From Colwellia sp. 1_MG-2023 (GTDB lineage Bacteria > Pseudomonadota > Gammaproteobacteria > Enterobacterales > Alteromonadaceae), in the NCBI RefSeq assembly GCF_030546755.1, contig NZ_JAUOPE010000003.1:62001-126000 (forward strand): 64,000 nucleotides of DNA, read 5' to 3'. Position numbers and translations under genes: made by a program. The notes under the pieces were generated by a model that searched no databases, was not told the DNA's origin, and saw only the letters and a list, made by a program, of their open reading frames with translations. The first letter of the stretch is position 1, and each line of letters starts with the position of its first letter. Positions 17,763-27,717 of this stretch are shown here, piece after piece.

Positions 17763-19646
17763 ATGTGTGGGATTGTTGGTGTTTTTGCCCCAAACTCTGA
17801 AGGGCTAAGAAATAAAATTGAAATTATGGCTGATTCAATTACACGCCGAGGTCCTGATGAATCAGGTTTTTATAAAGACGAATTTTTATCTATTGGGATG
17901 AGGCGTTTAAGTATTATTGATCTGTCTGGTGGCACTCAGCCCATTTTTAATGAAGATGGGAGTATTGTAGTCGTATTTAATGGAGAGATTTATAATCATA
18001 AAATATTGAAAAGCCAATTAGAAGCTTTAGGACATCAATTTAAAACACATTCAGATACCGAGGTTTTAGTTCACCTTTACGAAGAATATGGCGAAAAGAT
18101 GTTCTCTCATCTTAGAGGAATGTTTGCTTTTTGTATTTGGGATAAAAACCAGAAAGTTGGCATTATCGCACGAGATCATTTTGGCATTAAACCGTTATAT
18201 TACTCATTAGAGAATGAACAAATAGCATTTGGTTCAGAACTAAAAACAATAATTACTTCGCAGGTCACTAAGAAAGAAATTAATTATCAGGCGCTCGATA
18301 TGTATTTGGCTTTAAATTACATTCCTGCACCACACACCATTTATCAAGGCGTAAATAAACTTAAACCCGCTCATTATATTAAGTTTGGAGAAGGGCGGAA
18401 TACGGAAGTGCATCAATATTGGGATGCTAATGATGTAAAAGCAAATAAATGTAATAAAGTTGAAGAAAATATTAAGGACGAAATTGAAGCGTCTGTTTGT
18501 GCACATATGGAATCAGACGTCGATGTCGCCTCGTTTCTTTCTGGGGGGATTGATAGTTCTTTGGTAACAGCAATGGCAGCCAAAGATTCTAAATTTAAAA
18601 GTAGTTTTACGATAAAGTTTAATAATAAAGGAAATTTATATGATGAAACTCCTTTAGCTAAAAGTGTTGCTGAACGGTATGGCATTGAATTTAAAACTGT
18701 TACTCCACATACTGAACTTGAAGCACTACTGCGGGATTCTATTAAAGCATTTGATGAGCCATTTTCAGATGATTCAATTATCCCTACTTATACTATTTGT
18801 GAGGAAGTATCTAAAAATTATAAAGTAGCTTTGTCAGGATTGGGGGGGGATGAATTATTTGGTGGTTATGTTAGATATTCAGGACTTTATATAAGTACTC
18901 TATTCGACAAAGTGCCAAAAATTTTAAGAAAATCAATTGCGAATGTTATAAATAGAATTCCAACCAAAGGGCGTTTTTCTAGAAAGATTGAACATGCGAA
19001 AAGGTTCTTAAAAGCAAGTGAAATGCCTTTATCAGAAAGGTATATGTCATATGTTACCTCTATTTCTGAAGATAAACGAAAGGCGTTATATAGTGACGAA
19101 ACGAAAAATAAAATAAATTTAAACGCTTCTAAAGAGCCTATTGTTAGCGCTTTTAAGCAATGTAAATCTTCTCATGTTATTGATAAAGCAGCTTATACTG
19201 ACCTTAAAAATTATGTGCCGGAACAAATACTTACTTTGTCTGATAGATTAAGTATGTGGCATTCTCTCGAATTGAGAGTTCCTTTAATGGATATTAAATT
19301 ATTTTCACAAGTTTATGGTTTGCCAGGAAAAGTTAAATATTCGTTGTGGACTAAAAAAGCTATGTTAAGAAAAATTGCAAGAAATTTCTTACCTCAAAAG
19401 TTATTTAAAGCTAAGAAACAGGGATTTGAAAGTCCTTTAAGTTCAATGTTAAATAGAGAGCTTAAAGCATTAAAACGTGACTTACTGTCAAAAGATAAAA
19501 TTAAAAAGCACAACATATTTAATGCAGAAAAAATAAGTAAACTTATTCAAGAGCAAGAGCAAGGTATAGATGATCATAATAAAATTATCTTTTCATTGAT
19601 CATGTTTCAATTATGGTACGAGGAATGTTTTGATGAAAAACATTAG
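17763..19646 (+). CDS. XrtA-type amidotransferase (asparagine synthase-like, AsnB family)
   Basis: A 627-residue class II glutamine amidotransferase. Cys2 (MCGIVGVF) is the glutaminase nucleophile; the N-terminal domain includes RRGPDESG and NGEIYNH. The synthase domain has the PP-loop FLSGGIDSSLV (near residue 260) and GLGGDELFGGYVRY. The family (XrtA/PEP-CTERM system amidotransferase) is recurrent in EPS loci; rather than making free asparagine it is thought to amidate a carboxylate, possibly a uronic acid or amino-acid substituent. That substrate is inference. The start is ATG 17763 behind TTAGGAG. The 3' end overlaps the next GT2 gene by 14 bp. Confidence 0.9.
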   Translation: MCGIVGVFAPNSEGLRNKIEIMADSITRRGPDESGFYKDEFLSIGMRRLSIIDLSGGTQPIFNEDGSIVVVFNGEIYNHKILKSQLEALGHQFKTHSDTEVLVHLYEEYGEKMFSHLRGMFAFCIWDKNQKVGIIARDHFGIKPLYYSLENEQIAFGSELKTIITSQVTKKEINYQALDMYLALNYIPAPHTIYQGVNKLKPAHYIKFGEGRNTEVHQYWDANDVKANKCNKVEENIKDEIEASVCAHMESDVDVASFLSGGIDSSLVTAMAAKDSKFKSSFTIKFNNKGNLYDETPLAKSVAERYGIEFKTVTPHTELEALLRDSIKAFDEPFSDDSIIPTYTICEEVSKNYKVALSGLGGDELFGGYVRYSGLYISTLFDKVPKILRKSIANVINRIPTKGRFSRKIEHAKRFLKASEMPLSERYMSYVTSISEDKRKALYSDETKNKINLNASKEPIVSAFKQCKSSHVIDKAAYTDLKNYVPEQILTLSDRLSMWHSLELRVPLMDIKLFSQVYGLPGKVKYSLWTKKAMLRKIARNFLPQKLFKAKKQGFESPLSSMLNRELKALKRDLLSKDKIKKHNIFNAEKISKLIQEQEQGIDDHNKIIFSLIMFQLWYEECFDEKH

Positions 19647-20583
19647 TATTATTGTACCTGCATACAATGAAGGTGTGTATATCGCTAGATGCTTAAAAAA
19701 ATTAATTAAGGTCTGTGAAAACTACGCAGCAAAAACTGAAATTATAGTAGTAGATAATAACTCAACTGATAATACCGGAGATATAGCCAATTCTTTTGAT
19801 ATTAAATATATGCTTTCTAATGGTAGATCACCAGGTGAGGTAAGAAATGATGGCTCCAAGGAAGCTAAATTTGAAATTCTCGCATTTTTGGACGGTGACT
19901 GTGTAGTGCCAGATAATTGGTTGAATAAAATAGATGAAGCTTATGATGATCCTATTGTGGGAGCGTATGGTGGAGAGCATATTGCACCCATAGAAGATAA
20001 CTGGGTCGTTACTGTTTGGAATCCTACCGAATTGAAAGAAGCATATGAAAAAAAAGCAAAATTACCTGGGGGAAACCTAAGTATTAGGTCTAGTGTATTC
20101 AAGTTAATTGGTGGTTTTGATGAAAATTTGATAAGCGCCGAAGATGATAAATTATCGCTTGATGTTATAGCAAAAGGCTACGATTGTGTGTTAGATAATC
20201 ATTGTGCAGTTGTTCATTTAGGTTATCCTAAAACTTTAAAGGATGTTTATCTAAAGCAGGTGTGGCATGGTTTTACGCAAATGAAAGCACATGGTGCATT
20301 TGGTGACAAGGTTGTTCTTGTCACACAGTCATGGATTCTAAGCTGGTTGTTTTTACTTAACTCCATAGTATTTAGTTTTCCAAATGTTTTTGTATTGAGC
20401 CTAATTGGCATCTTAATTTTCCCAACTTTGATAGCAGTTAATCGACTTAAATACCATAAATATATAAAACTAAAAAACTGCTTATTATCAATTATTATAT
20501 CAATATTTTATATTTCCGGGAGAAGTGTTGGTTTAATAAAAGAAGTTAAGGGTTTTATCTTGAAAGTAATGAAGTTTGAGTAA
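19633..20583 (+). CDS. GT2 family glycosyltransferase with C-terminal membrane segments
   Basis: A 316-residue GT2 enzyme. Motifs: ISIIVPAYNEGVYIARC, VVDNNSTDNTGD, DGDCVVP (DxD-type) and an EDDKLSLDV acidic acceptor motif. Two or three hydrophobic segments lie near the C-terminus (about residues 235-305), giving membrane attachment. An in-frame TTG directly precedes the ATG at 19633; the ATG is preferred. The start lies inside the 3' end of the amidotransferase gene, so the two are translationally coupled. Confidence 0.88.
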   Translation: MKNISIIVPAYNEGVYIARCLKKLIKVCENYAAKTEIIVVDNNSTDNTGDIANSFDIKYMLSNGRSPGEVRNDGSKEAKFEILAFLDGDCVVPDNWLNKIDEAYDDPIVGAYGGEHIAPIEDNWVVTVWNPTELKEAYEKKAKLPGGNLSIRSSVFKLIGGFDENLISAEDDKLSLDVIAKGYDCVLDNHCAVVHLGYPKTLKDVYLKQVWHGFTQMKAHGAFGDKVVLVTQSWILSWLFLLNSIVFSFPNVFVLSLIGILIFPTLIAVNRLKYHKYIKLKNCLLSIIISIFYISGRSVGLIKEVKGFILKVMKFE

Positions 20584-21886
20584 TATTGTGACAAAGAATA
20601 AAAGTGAAAAAGCGTCCGTTTTAAGCTATTTAACAGGTATTTATTTATTCTTTTTTTATATGCAAGCATCTTTACGGTGGCCTGCCTTTGAAGCTATACG
20701 TTTTCATTTTGTTTTTGGTTTAATCTTAACGATTCTTTGCGGTTTTAAGCTGCTATCTGCAAAAAAAGAAATACCGACTAGAAAATTCAAAAGATTCAAT
20801 GTCGAAATTAATCCATCAAAACCGTTAATCAATTGTGTATTTTTGTTTCTTTTCATCTTAGGGATCTATTCGGTTGTTTCTTATGCTCAAGCGATTTCAT
20901 TGGATGTATACAATAGAAGGGTTATAAAATTTGCACTCATTTCTTTTTTTATCGTTGTTTCTGTTGATAAAGTTAAAGATTTAGAAATTATATTAATTGG
21001 TTTGTTATTAGCTTGGTTTAAAATTGGTTCTGAAGGTTTTATTGGTTGGGCAACAGGGAGTTTAATGTGGGAAAATCAGGGAGTACAAAGATTACACGGT
21101 GCGAGTGCTTTTGTTGGTCATCCCAATTCGTTTAGTGCCTTTGGGGTTGGTTGTTTAGCTTTTGCTTTATATTTATATAAAGGCTTTGAAAGTAAATGGC
21201 TGAAATTAATGATGCTAGGTATTATTGTTTTTTCTTTCATAATCATTGTTTTCACCGGCTCTCGCTCTGGTTATGTTGCGGTTTTATTAGCCGCAATTTA
21301 TTTGTTTTTTCAAATGAAAAGAGGAAAATTGAAAGTATTTTTTTCTACGCTTGTTCTGTTGATTGCTTTAGCGCCATTAATACCCGAACAGTATTATGAA
21401 CGGTTTGAATCGATTTATACCGGTAAAGAAGCTGAAGGTAACTCTAGTAATACACGAATGATAATTATGACGGATGCCTTAAAGATTTATACTAAATACC
21501 CATTAGGGATAGGTGTTCAAGCGTTTTCAACTGTTAGGATGGATATGTTTGGTCGGTTTCAAAATATACATATGTTATATCTTGAAGTATTAACCAATAT
21601 TGGCCCAATAGGGTTTATAGTCTTTTGTGTTTTTATTTTGCGGCTAATGCGGCTAAATCGGCTGAATATCGAGAAAACAGCGTTATTAGACACTAGCCAA
21701 CCAAACTATAATAAAATGCTCTTTTTGAATATGCTAAGTAAAGGCATATTAGCTTATCTGATAATGAGATTGATTTTTGGGTTGTTTGCTATGGACTTAT
21801 ATGAACCTCATTGGTGGTTATTATTAGGTTTGGTTTTAGCCGTGAATAAATTAATACCAACGTGTATTTCGAAGGAAACATCTTGA
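20576..21886 (+). CDS. O-antigen ligase/Wzy-like polymerase
   Basis: A 436-residue polytopic protein with about 11 membrane segments and a larger periplasmic loop between about residues 270 and 330. The Wzy_C/O-antigen ligase signature FTGSRSGYVAVLLA precedes that loop; the loop contains NTRMIIMTDALKIYTKYPLGIG and ends with a His-containing helix (FQNIHMLYLEVLTNIGPIG). It is the best candidate for the EPS polymerase because the cluster also has a flippase and a co-polymerase. The start is taken as TTG 20576, overlapping the GT2 stop; a GTG at 20588 is an alternative. Confidence 0.85.
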   Translation: MSNIVTKNKSEKASVLSYLTGIYLFFFYMQASLRWPAFEAIRFHFVFGLILTILCGFKLLSAKKEIPTRKFKRFNVEINPSKPLINCVFLFLFILGIYSVVSYAQAISLDVYNRRVIKFALISFFIVVSVDKVKDLEIILIGLLLAWFKIGSEGFIGWATGSLMWENQGVQRLHGASAFVGHPNSFSAFGVGCLAFALYLYKGFESKWLKLMMLGIIVFSFIIIVFTGSRSGYVAVLLAAIYLFFQMKRGKLKVFFSTLVLLIALAPLIPEQYYERFESIYTGKEAEGNSSNTRMIIMTDALKIYTKYPLGIGVQAFSTVRMDMFGRFQNIHMLYLEVLTNIGPIGFIVFCVFILRLMRLNRLNIEKTALLDTSQPNYNKMLFLNMLSKGILAYLIMRLIFGLFAMDLYEPHWWLLLGLVLAVNKLIPTCISKETS

Positions 21887-22899
21887 GAATTGTTGCTTTA
21901 GACTTAGTTCGCTTTATTGCGGCAATGGCAGTTGTGCTATACCACTACACTGCAAGAGAAGGTTTTACCAGCTTTGAACTTTTGGCTGAAGTAACAAAGT
22001 TTGGTTATTTAGGTGTACCATTATTTTTCATGATTAGTGGTTATGTTATTGCACTATCAGCAAAAAACAGAACGCCTACCGAGTTTGCCATATCAAGATT
22101 TGTCAGGTTATACCCGGCGTTTTGGTGTGGTATATTATTTACTCTCAGTATTGGCGCTATTTTTGGTAGTTACTCACCTTCAATTGAAATTATTTTAGCC
22201 AATGCAACCATGTTAAACGACTATTTTGATATAGAAAATATTGATGGTGTCTATTGGACATTACAAGCGGAATTAAAATTTTATGGTTGCTTATTTTTAT
22301 TATTGCTTACAGGAGTTTTTGATAAACACAAAATATGGTTAAGTATTTGGTTGGCTTTAACAGCACTGTTTTTGTTTACTGAACAACCTTTCTTTTTGAG
22401 TTGGTTTATTTCACCTGACTATTCTCCTTATTTTATTGCTGGTGTGGCTTTTTATTTTATCCATCGAGAAGGAGGTAATTCCTTTAATTTATCTATTTTA
22501 TTCGGGGCTTTATTACTTTCTTCAATTGTATCGTTCCAACAAACCACATCATTTTTAAGAGCACCCGCTGATCAAGATAAATTCGTTGCTGTCGCTTTAG
22601 TTTGGTTATTCTTTTTACTTTTCTATCGTTTGGTACATGGCAAAATTAATTTAAAACCACGTAAAATTTATTTAGTTATGGGTGGAATGACTTATCCGCT
22701 GTATTTAATACATGGTTTTGCGGGGAAAACTATTATTGATTACTTTAGGTATTCATACTCTGATATATTTATTGTTTGTTCGACAATCGTGTTTATGTTA
22801 TTTGCCTCTTGGTTAATACATGTTTTTTTTGAGAGAAAAGTTGCCACTCCATTAAAGTTATTTTTAATGGCTCGGTTTACTAAAACAAAGGTTAATTAA
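21883..22899 (+). CDS. Acyltransferase 3 family membrane O-acyltransferase
   Basis: A 338-residue membrane protein with about 10 membrane segments. The N-terminus LDLVRFIAAMAVVLYHY is the family hallmark (the His is the proposed catalytic residue), followed by GYLGVPLFFMISGYVI. Members add acetyl, succinyl or other acyl groups to sugars, so it probably O-acylates the EPS. The frame opens at GTG 21862, but TTG at 21883 has GAAGGA about 8 nt upstream and starts right at the protein homology; TTG overlaps the preceding TGA stop, a coupling arrangement. Confidence 0.88.
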   Translation: MRIVALDLVRFIAAMAVVLYHYTAREGFTSFELLAEVTKFGYLGVPLFFMISGYVIALSAKNRTPTEFAISRFVRLYPAFWCGILFTLSIGAIFGSYSPSIEIILANATMLNDYFDIENIDGVYWTLQAELKFYGCLFLLLLTGVFDKHKIWLSIWLALTALFLFTEQPFFLSWFISPDYSPYFIAGVAFYFIHREGGNSFNLSILFGALLLSSIVSFQQTTSFLRAPADQDKFVAVALVWLFFLLFYRLVHGKINLKPRKIYLVMGGMTYPLYLIHGFAGKTIIDYFRYSYSDIFIVCSTIVFMLFASWLIHVFFERKVATPLKLFLMARFTKTKVN

Positions 22900-22937
22900 A
22901 GTGCTTAATTAATCTTTCAAATGGGATTTGTGAAATT

Positions 22938-23861
22938 ATGAATAAAACAAATATAGGCGAATATTTATATACGAAGGGCACGGTTGGGAACTACTTTTTC
23001 GGTGTATTTAAAACATTAATAAATATTTTTAAATATAATAAATTTACAGATACATTGTTCACTAAAAAACACTTTGAAAAAAAGTTTGGTTTTGAATTAA
23101 ATTTGAAATCTCCTCAAACCTTAAATGAAAAAATTCAATGGTTAAAACTCAATGACATGGATGACTTTAAAGCCATGTGTTCTGATAAATATTTAGTGAG
23201 AGAGTTTATAAAAAGTGAAATAGGTGAAGAACATTTGATCCCTCTGGTATATCAAACATATTCATTTAAAGATATTAATGCAGAAAGCTTACCTGATTTT
23301 CCAGTAATTATAAAAACGAACCATGCAAGTGGAAAAGTTTACATAATTAAAGATAAGTCAGTTCAAAATTTTAGTGAGATACAAGAAAGCTTAAAATACC
23401 AGCTTCGGAAAAATTTTTATCATTCGTTCAGAGAGAAACAATATAAAAATATTAAACCTTGCATTATTGTGGAAAAATTTATGCAAGACGAAAATGGAGA
23501 TATTCCTAAAGATTTTAAAATACATTGTTTTAATGGCCAACCAACATATATTCAAGTGGATACGGGGCGGTATGTCGATCAAAAACGAGTTATATACGAT
23601 ATAGAATGGAACTATGTAGATATTAAATGGAAAGAAAATAAAGGCGACGAATTAGAAAGACCACTTACATTAGATAAAATGGTTGAGAAGGCTAGTTTAT
23701 TATCTAAAAAGTTTCTTTATGTTCGAGTCGACTTCTATGAAGTGGATGGCCATTTATATTTTGGTGAGCTAACGTTTACGCCAGGAGGTGGGAGTCAAAT
23801 GTTCGAAAATATAGAAGTGGATAAGTTGTGGGGAAGCAAATTAAAGTTGCCAATTGATTAA
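22938..23861 (+). CDS. TupA-like ATP-grasp protein
   Basis: A 307-residue protein of the TupA-like ATP-grasp type. Motifs: SPQTLNEKIQWLKLND, CSDKYLVREFI, FPVIIKTNHASGK (nucleotide-binding lysine region), CIIVEKFM, then RVDFYEVDGHLYFGELTFTPGG supplying the metal-binding Asp/Glu residues. The name-giving TupA acts in teichuronopeptide synthesis in Bacillus, and ATP-grasp enzymes join a carboxylate to an amine. In an EPS cluster the natural inference is attachment of an amino acid to a uronic acid, or of a peptide-like substituent. No membrane segment or signal peptide is seen. It starts with ATG 22938; the next gene begins 17 bp downstream. Confidence 0.86.
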   Translation: MNKTNIGEYLYTKGTVGNYFFGVFKTLINIFKYNKFTDTLFTKKHFEKKFGFELNLKSPQTLNEKIQWLKLNDMDDFKAMCSDKYLVREFIKSEIGEEHLIPLVYQTYSFKDINAESLPDFPVIIKTNHASGKVYIIKDKSVQNFSEIQESLKYQLRKNFYHSFREKQYKNIKPCIIVEKFMQDENGDIPKDFKIHCFNGQPTYIQVDTGRYVDQKRVIYDIEWNYVDIKWKENKGDELERPLTLDKMVEKASLLSKKFLYVRVDFYEVDGHLYFGELTFTPGGGSQMFENIEVDKLWGSKLKLPID

Positions 23862-23877
23862 ATGCGGTTGATTTAGC

Positions 23878-24978
23878 ATGAAACAAGTCAAGGTTGTAAA
23901 ATTATCCTTAACTGAATTTATTGGCATGGAAGACGAATGGACAAAGTGTTTACTCGATTCTGAGGCTAATCCATTATTTTCAAGTTGGATTTGGCAAAAA
24001 TCATGGTGGGATATTTGGCAAGCAAGACTCAGTTTAGATCTTTTATTGTTAGGTATTTACCAAGAGAACACCCTAATAGGTATTGCTCCTTGTTATACTT
24101 ATTCTGTAAAGCGGTTAGGCTTTATTAACACCCAAAGATGTGAATTTATCGGGAATTTCTCTCACAATGATGATTCAATTCGGTCAGAATATTTAAATTT
24201 CATTCTACCTAAAGGAAGGTATGACGAATTACTACCCGTAATATTAACGTATATACAGGCACAACAGATTGATGAAATCGTTTTAACTGATATAAATGCT
24301 AATTCGAGTACTGTTGATTTTCTAATAAGAAATTATCCTTCTTGCGAAAAAAAACAAGAAGAAGGTGTTTGTATTAACACAAATAAGCAATTTACGACTT
24401 ATCTATCAAGCTTAGGGAAAAATACGCGATTAAAATTGTTTAATAGAAGAAAGTTGCTGAATAAGCCAAAACTTATCACCATCACACAAACTGATGAAAT
24501 AAATTATTTTTTTGAAAGCTTGAATAAAATGCATATAACTCGGTGGGGAAAAGTGTGTTTTTCTTCCCATAGTGAAAAATTTCATCAAATTATTTCAAAA
24601 TACTTTTTGAAGCAAGATTGTTTAGCGTTATCAGTTTTATACGATGACAATAACTTATTGGCTGTTTGTTATGATATAAGCATAGAGAATACACGTTATA
24701 ATATTCAACTTGGTTTTACTGAGTATCCTAACAATAAGGTTTCGCTTGGCACCTTAATGTTAGGATATTCAATAGAGAAAGCACATGAAGACCCGGTAGT
24801 TGAAAAGTATGATTTGTTAGCCGGTAGCGGAAAAAACACTTTTTATAAAAAGCATTTTCAAGGGGAAACTCACCTGTTTATGACATTATCAATCCCGGTT
24901 ACTTATAAAATAAAGTGTTTACATCAACTAAAAGCAACATATAGAACACTTAAGGCATTATTGATAAGTAAGTCTTAA
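23878..24978 (+). CDS. CelD/BcsL-like GNAT acetyltransferase (FemAB-related)
   Basis: A 366-residue protein with two GNAT-like halves, as in the CelD/BcsL and FemAB-related families common in XrtA EPS loci. Motifs: the SSWIWQKSWWDIW opening block, LLLGIYQENTLIGIAPCY, and, in the second half, LLAVCYDISIENTRYNIQLGF and a YDLLAGSGKNTFYKKHF tail. It probably acylates a sugar amine or, if truly FemAB-like, transfers an aminoacyl group; sequence alone does not decide. It sits directly after the ATP-grasp gene (17 bp), suggesting joint action. The following 129 bp hold no supported gene. Confidence 0.85.
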   Translation: MKQVKVVKLSLTEFIGMEDEWTKCLLDSEANPLFSSWIWQKSWWDIWQARLSLDLLLLGIYQENTLIGIAPCYTYSVKRLGFINTQRCEFIGNFSHNDDSIRSEYLNFILPKGRYDELLPVILTYIQAQQIDEIVLTDINANSSTVDFLIRNYPSCEKKQEEGVCINTNKQFTTYLSSLGKNTRLKLFNRRKLLNKPKLITITQTDEINYFFESLNKMHITRWGKVCFSSHSEKFHQIISKYFLKQDCLALSVLYDDNNLLAVCYDISIENTRYNIQLGFTEYPNNKVSLGTLMLGYSIEKAHEDPVVEKYDLLAGSGKNTFYKKHFQGETHLFMTLSIPVTYKIKCLHQLKATYRTLKALLISKS

Positions 24979-25107
24979 TTAAAAAGAACATTGAATTATA
25001 TTTATGGATTTTAGAATAGCTTTTGATATCCAATACTTAACTTTACATTTTCATATTAAACCTCAAGGAATGTATGAGTTTGTTAATTTTATTTTGTGAA
25101 ATTGTGA

Positions 25108-26661
25108 ATGAAAAATAAAAAAGAAAGAAAGACCTCGTCAGCATTATTAAAAGGCTCTTCATTTAGAGTTATTCAAACAGTTATAAGTATCGGTATTGGT
25201 TTTTGGATGCTGCCTTTTCTTATTTCTCATTTAGGAAGCGAAGATTATGCCTTGTGGGTGTTAATTGGCAGTATCATTTCTTCCTATTATTTAATGGATT
25301 TAGGATTAAACCATACAGTAACTCGTTATGTCGCTCGTTATATTTATACCGAGGAATACGATCGAGCGAATCAGATAATCAATACAGCGCTGTTAATTTA
25401 TAGTGTATTAGGTGTTGTTTTATTTACTCTTACTGTTTTAGCGGTATTTTTTATCGCGCCTGAAATTGTTAATGATCCTGAAGATCTCAGAACTGCACAA
25501 GCCATCTTATTAATATCAGGTTTGTCTTTGAGTTTAGAATTTCCATCTAAAGCATTTCCTGGTGTTATCAGTGCATATTTACGGTTTGATACCATAGCTC
25601 TAGTGAGAACTTTAGGTTCAGTTTTATCTGCTTTGGCTATTTTTCTGTTTATATCAAATGGTTCAGGTGTTGTTACTTTAGCGATAATTTCATTTGTATC
25701 AAATATCACTATTACAATCTTTTTTATATATTATTCTTATAATCTTTTTTCTTCGCTTGATATTGCTAAAAAACATGTTTCGAAGAAAGATATGATTGAG
25801 ATTTTTCATTTTAGCAAATGGACGTTTATTGTTGATGTAACCAACCTTCTAAAAAATAAAATGGATATTTGGATGATCGCATCTTTTCTTTCAAGTGTTG
25901 GTATTACTACATATTTTATTGCTGCCAGGTTAATTGAATATGCCACCCAAATTGTTGGTCAAGCTTTAGGCTTTACAGTACCGGTTTTTACAAAATACTA
26001 TGCACAAGACCAGTTAGATAAAATGGCTGAGGCATTAGTGTTTTTTGTTAAATTATATGTGCTTTTATTGGTTTTATTTGTTGCGGGCTTTATCGTACTT
26101 GGTGAGCAATTTATACGATTATGGATTGGTGATGAAATAAATATAGAGGTTGCTTATCAATGCTTAATAATTCTTGCCGTAGGTAGGTTGTTAGTATTGA
26201 TTACCAATCCGTTCGTAAGTGTATTAATGACAATTAAAAAGCATAAATACGTAACTTATCTTTCGCTTGTTGATACCATAGCAGTAACTTTATCCGCAAT
26301 TTATTTAATTCCAAATTATGGCTTAATTGGAGCTGCAATTGCGTTTTCTTTAGTTGTAGGGGTGTTAAGAGTGACTTATTTACCTTTTATTGTTTCACAG
26401 TTAACGGGCATCAAATTAATTCCTTTAATTTTTAATAGTTTATTTTTTATTGTTTATTCGTCAGGTGTTACCTATCTCTTTATGAGTTTCATTGGGGGTA
26501 TTGATGATTGGCTTAAATTGATCTTGTATGCTTTTATCGTGGGATTTAGTATTTTGCCTGGAACTATATTATTGTTTTCAAAAAATGAGAAATACGAAAT
26601 AAAACAATGGGTCATTAGTAAATTTAAAAAACAAGTTGGGGCAATTGATGAGTCAAATTGA
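25108..26661 (+). CDS. Wzx-like oligosaccharide flippase
   Basis: A 517-residue polytopic membrane protein with about 12-14 membrane segments of the polysaccharide transport (MOP/MATE-like) superfamily. Family-like features: an N-terminal SSFRVIQTVISIGIGFWMLPFLI, LGSEDYALWVLIGS, LMDLGLNHTVTRYVARY, and the mid-protein WTFIVDVTNLLKNKMDIWMIA. It should flip the undecaprenyl-linked repeat unit to the periplasm for polymerisation by the Wzy-like protein at 20576-21886. No strong ribosome-binding site precedes ATG 25108. The C-terminus is basic and cytoplasmic. Confidence 0.9.
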   Translation: MKNKKERKTSSALLKGSSFRVIQTVISIGIGFWMLPFLISHLGSEDYALWVLIGSIISSYYLMDLGLNHTVTRYVARYIYTEEYDRANQIINTALLIYSVLGVVLFTLTVLAVFFIAPEIVNDPEDLRTAQAILLISGLSLSLEFPSKAFPGVISAYLRFDTIALVRTLGSVLSALAIFLFISNGSGVVTLAIISFVSNITITIFFIYYSYNLFSSLDIAKKHVSKKDMIEIFHFSKWTFIVDVTNLLKNKMDIWMIASFLSSVGITTYFIAARLIEYATQIVGQALGFTVPVFTKYYAQDQLDKMAEALVFFVKLYVLLLVLFVAGFIVLGEQFIRLWIGDEINIEVAYQCLIILAVGRLLVLITNPFVSVLMTIKKHKYVTYLSLVDTIAVTLSAIYLIPNYGLIGAAIAFSLVVGVLRVTYLPFIVSQLTGIKLIPLIFNSLFFIVYSSGVTYLFMSFIGGIDDWLKLILYAFIVGFSILPGTILLFSKNEKYEIKQWVISKFKKQVGAIDESN

Positions 26662-26715
26662 TTTATTTCCTTTGTATGGGGAAAACCTATTCAATAATAC
26701 ATACGGATATGTGAA

Positions 26716-27717
26716 ATGATAGAAGTTGATAACAATAAATCGCCTACTAACTTCAAATATGGAATATCCATTATTATTCCTGTATATAATGCCGAAAATT
26801 TTATAGTAGAAACAATTAATTCAATTATTAATCAAAGTTTTAATGATTATGAAATTATTTTCATCGATGATTGTTCCACTGATGGCAGTAAAGCTAAAAT
26901 AGCACCATACCTTACTGATAATATTCACTATTTTTGCGAAGAACAAAATACGGGTGGCCCATCAAAACCTAGAAACACTGGGATTAAAAAGTCTCAAGGT
27001 AAATATATTATGTTCTTTGATTCTGATGACCTAATGTTGCCTAATAAATTGGTAGAAACATTTAATGCATTAGAAGAAAATAAATATGCGGGTTTATTAT
27101 GTACAAACTTTCAGTCGATTGATAAAGACTCTAATATAATATCTTCTGATTTTTTATCAGAGTATCAATCATTTAGAGGTGGGTTGGTGCCGTTGAAAGG
27201 TAACTTATTTTCATTAAAGAGTAACTTTGCTTATTCTTCTTTATTGAAAGCAAACTTTATTGGAACTTCTAGTGTTACTATTCCTAAAACAGTTCTAGAT
27301 GGTCTGAATGGTTTTGACGAAACTTTGACTAATGGAGATGATTTAGATATGTGGTATCAGATCACTCATAAATTAGATATTTTATTTATTTCGCATCCGT
27401 TACATCAATATAGAATTCAACCAAATAGTATTTCATTTAGGGGAGGAGTCAAAAACTCCTTAAATAGAATTGTAGTATTGAAAAAACAGTTAGCGTTAGT
27501 ACAAAGTAAAAGTAATGTATTGCAAATAAATAAACGTTTAGCGAAAAACTTCAATGAAGCCGGAATGGTTGAGTTTCGAAATTATCAAATGGATAGCGCT
27601 AGAAAATATTTTATTCAGTCTATTCGTTATCGTTTTAATTTTATAGCAGTCAAATATTACTTTGCATCATTTTTGAATAAAGCATTAATTAATTTTTTTA
27701 AAAAATTCAAATGTTAA
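26716..27717 (+). CDS. GT2 family glycosyltransferase
   Basis: A 333-residue soluble GT2 enzyme. The signature is ISIIIPVYNAENFIVETINS, FIDDCSTDGSK, GGPSKPRNTGIKKSQGKYI, the DxD-type MFFDSDDLM, and the acceptor motif NGDDLDMWYQI. The C-terminal 80 residues are helical and basic. It is the last gene of the main synthesis run; a 442-bp gap follows before the next convincing start. The donor is unknown. Confidence 0.9.
   Translation: MIEVDNNKSPTNFKYGISIIIPVYNAENFIVETINSIINQSFNDYEIIFIDDCSTDGSKAKIAPYLTDNIHYFCEEQNTGGPSKPRNTGIKKSQGKYIMFFDSDDLMLPNKLVETFNALEENKYAGLLCTNFQSIDKDSNIISSDFLSEYQSFRGGLVPLKGNLFSLKSNFAYSSLLKANFIGTSSVTIPKTVLDGLNGFDETLTNGDDLDMWYQITHKLDILFISHPLHQYRIQPNSISFRGGVKNSLNRIVVLKKQLALVQSKSNVLQINKRLAKNFNEAGMVEFRNYQMDSARKYFIQSIRYRFNFIAVKYYFASFLNKALINFFKKFKC

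Noticed and set aside
25003-25098. 31-codon open frame between the CelD-like and flippase genes
   Set aside because: No ribosome-binding site, no recognisable sequence and AT-rich background; not supported as a gene.
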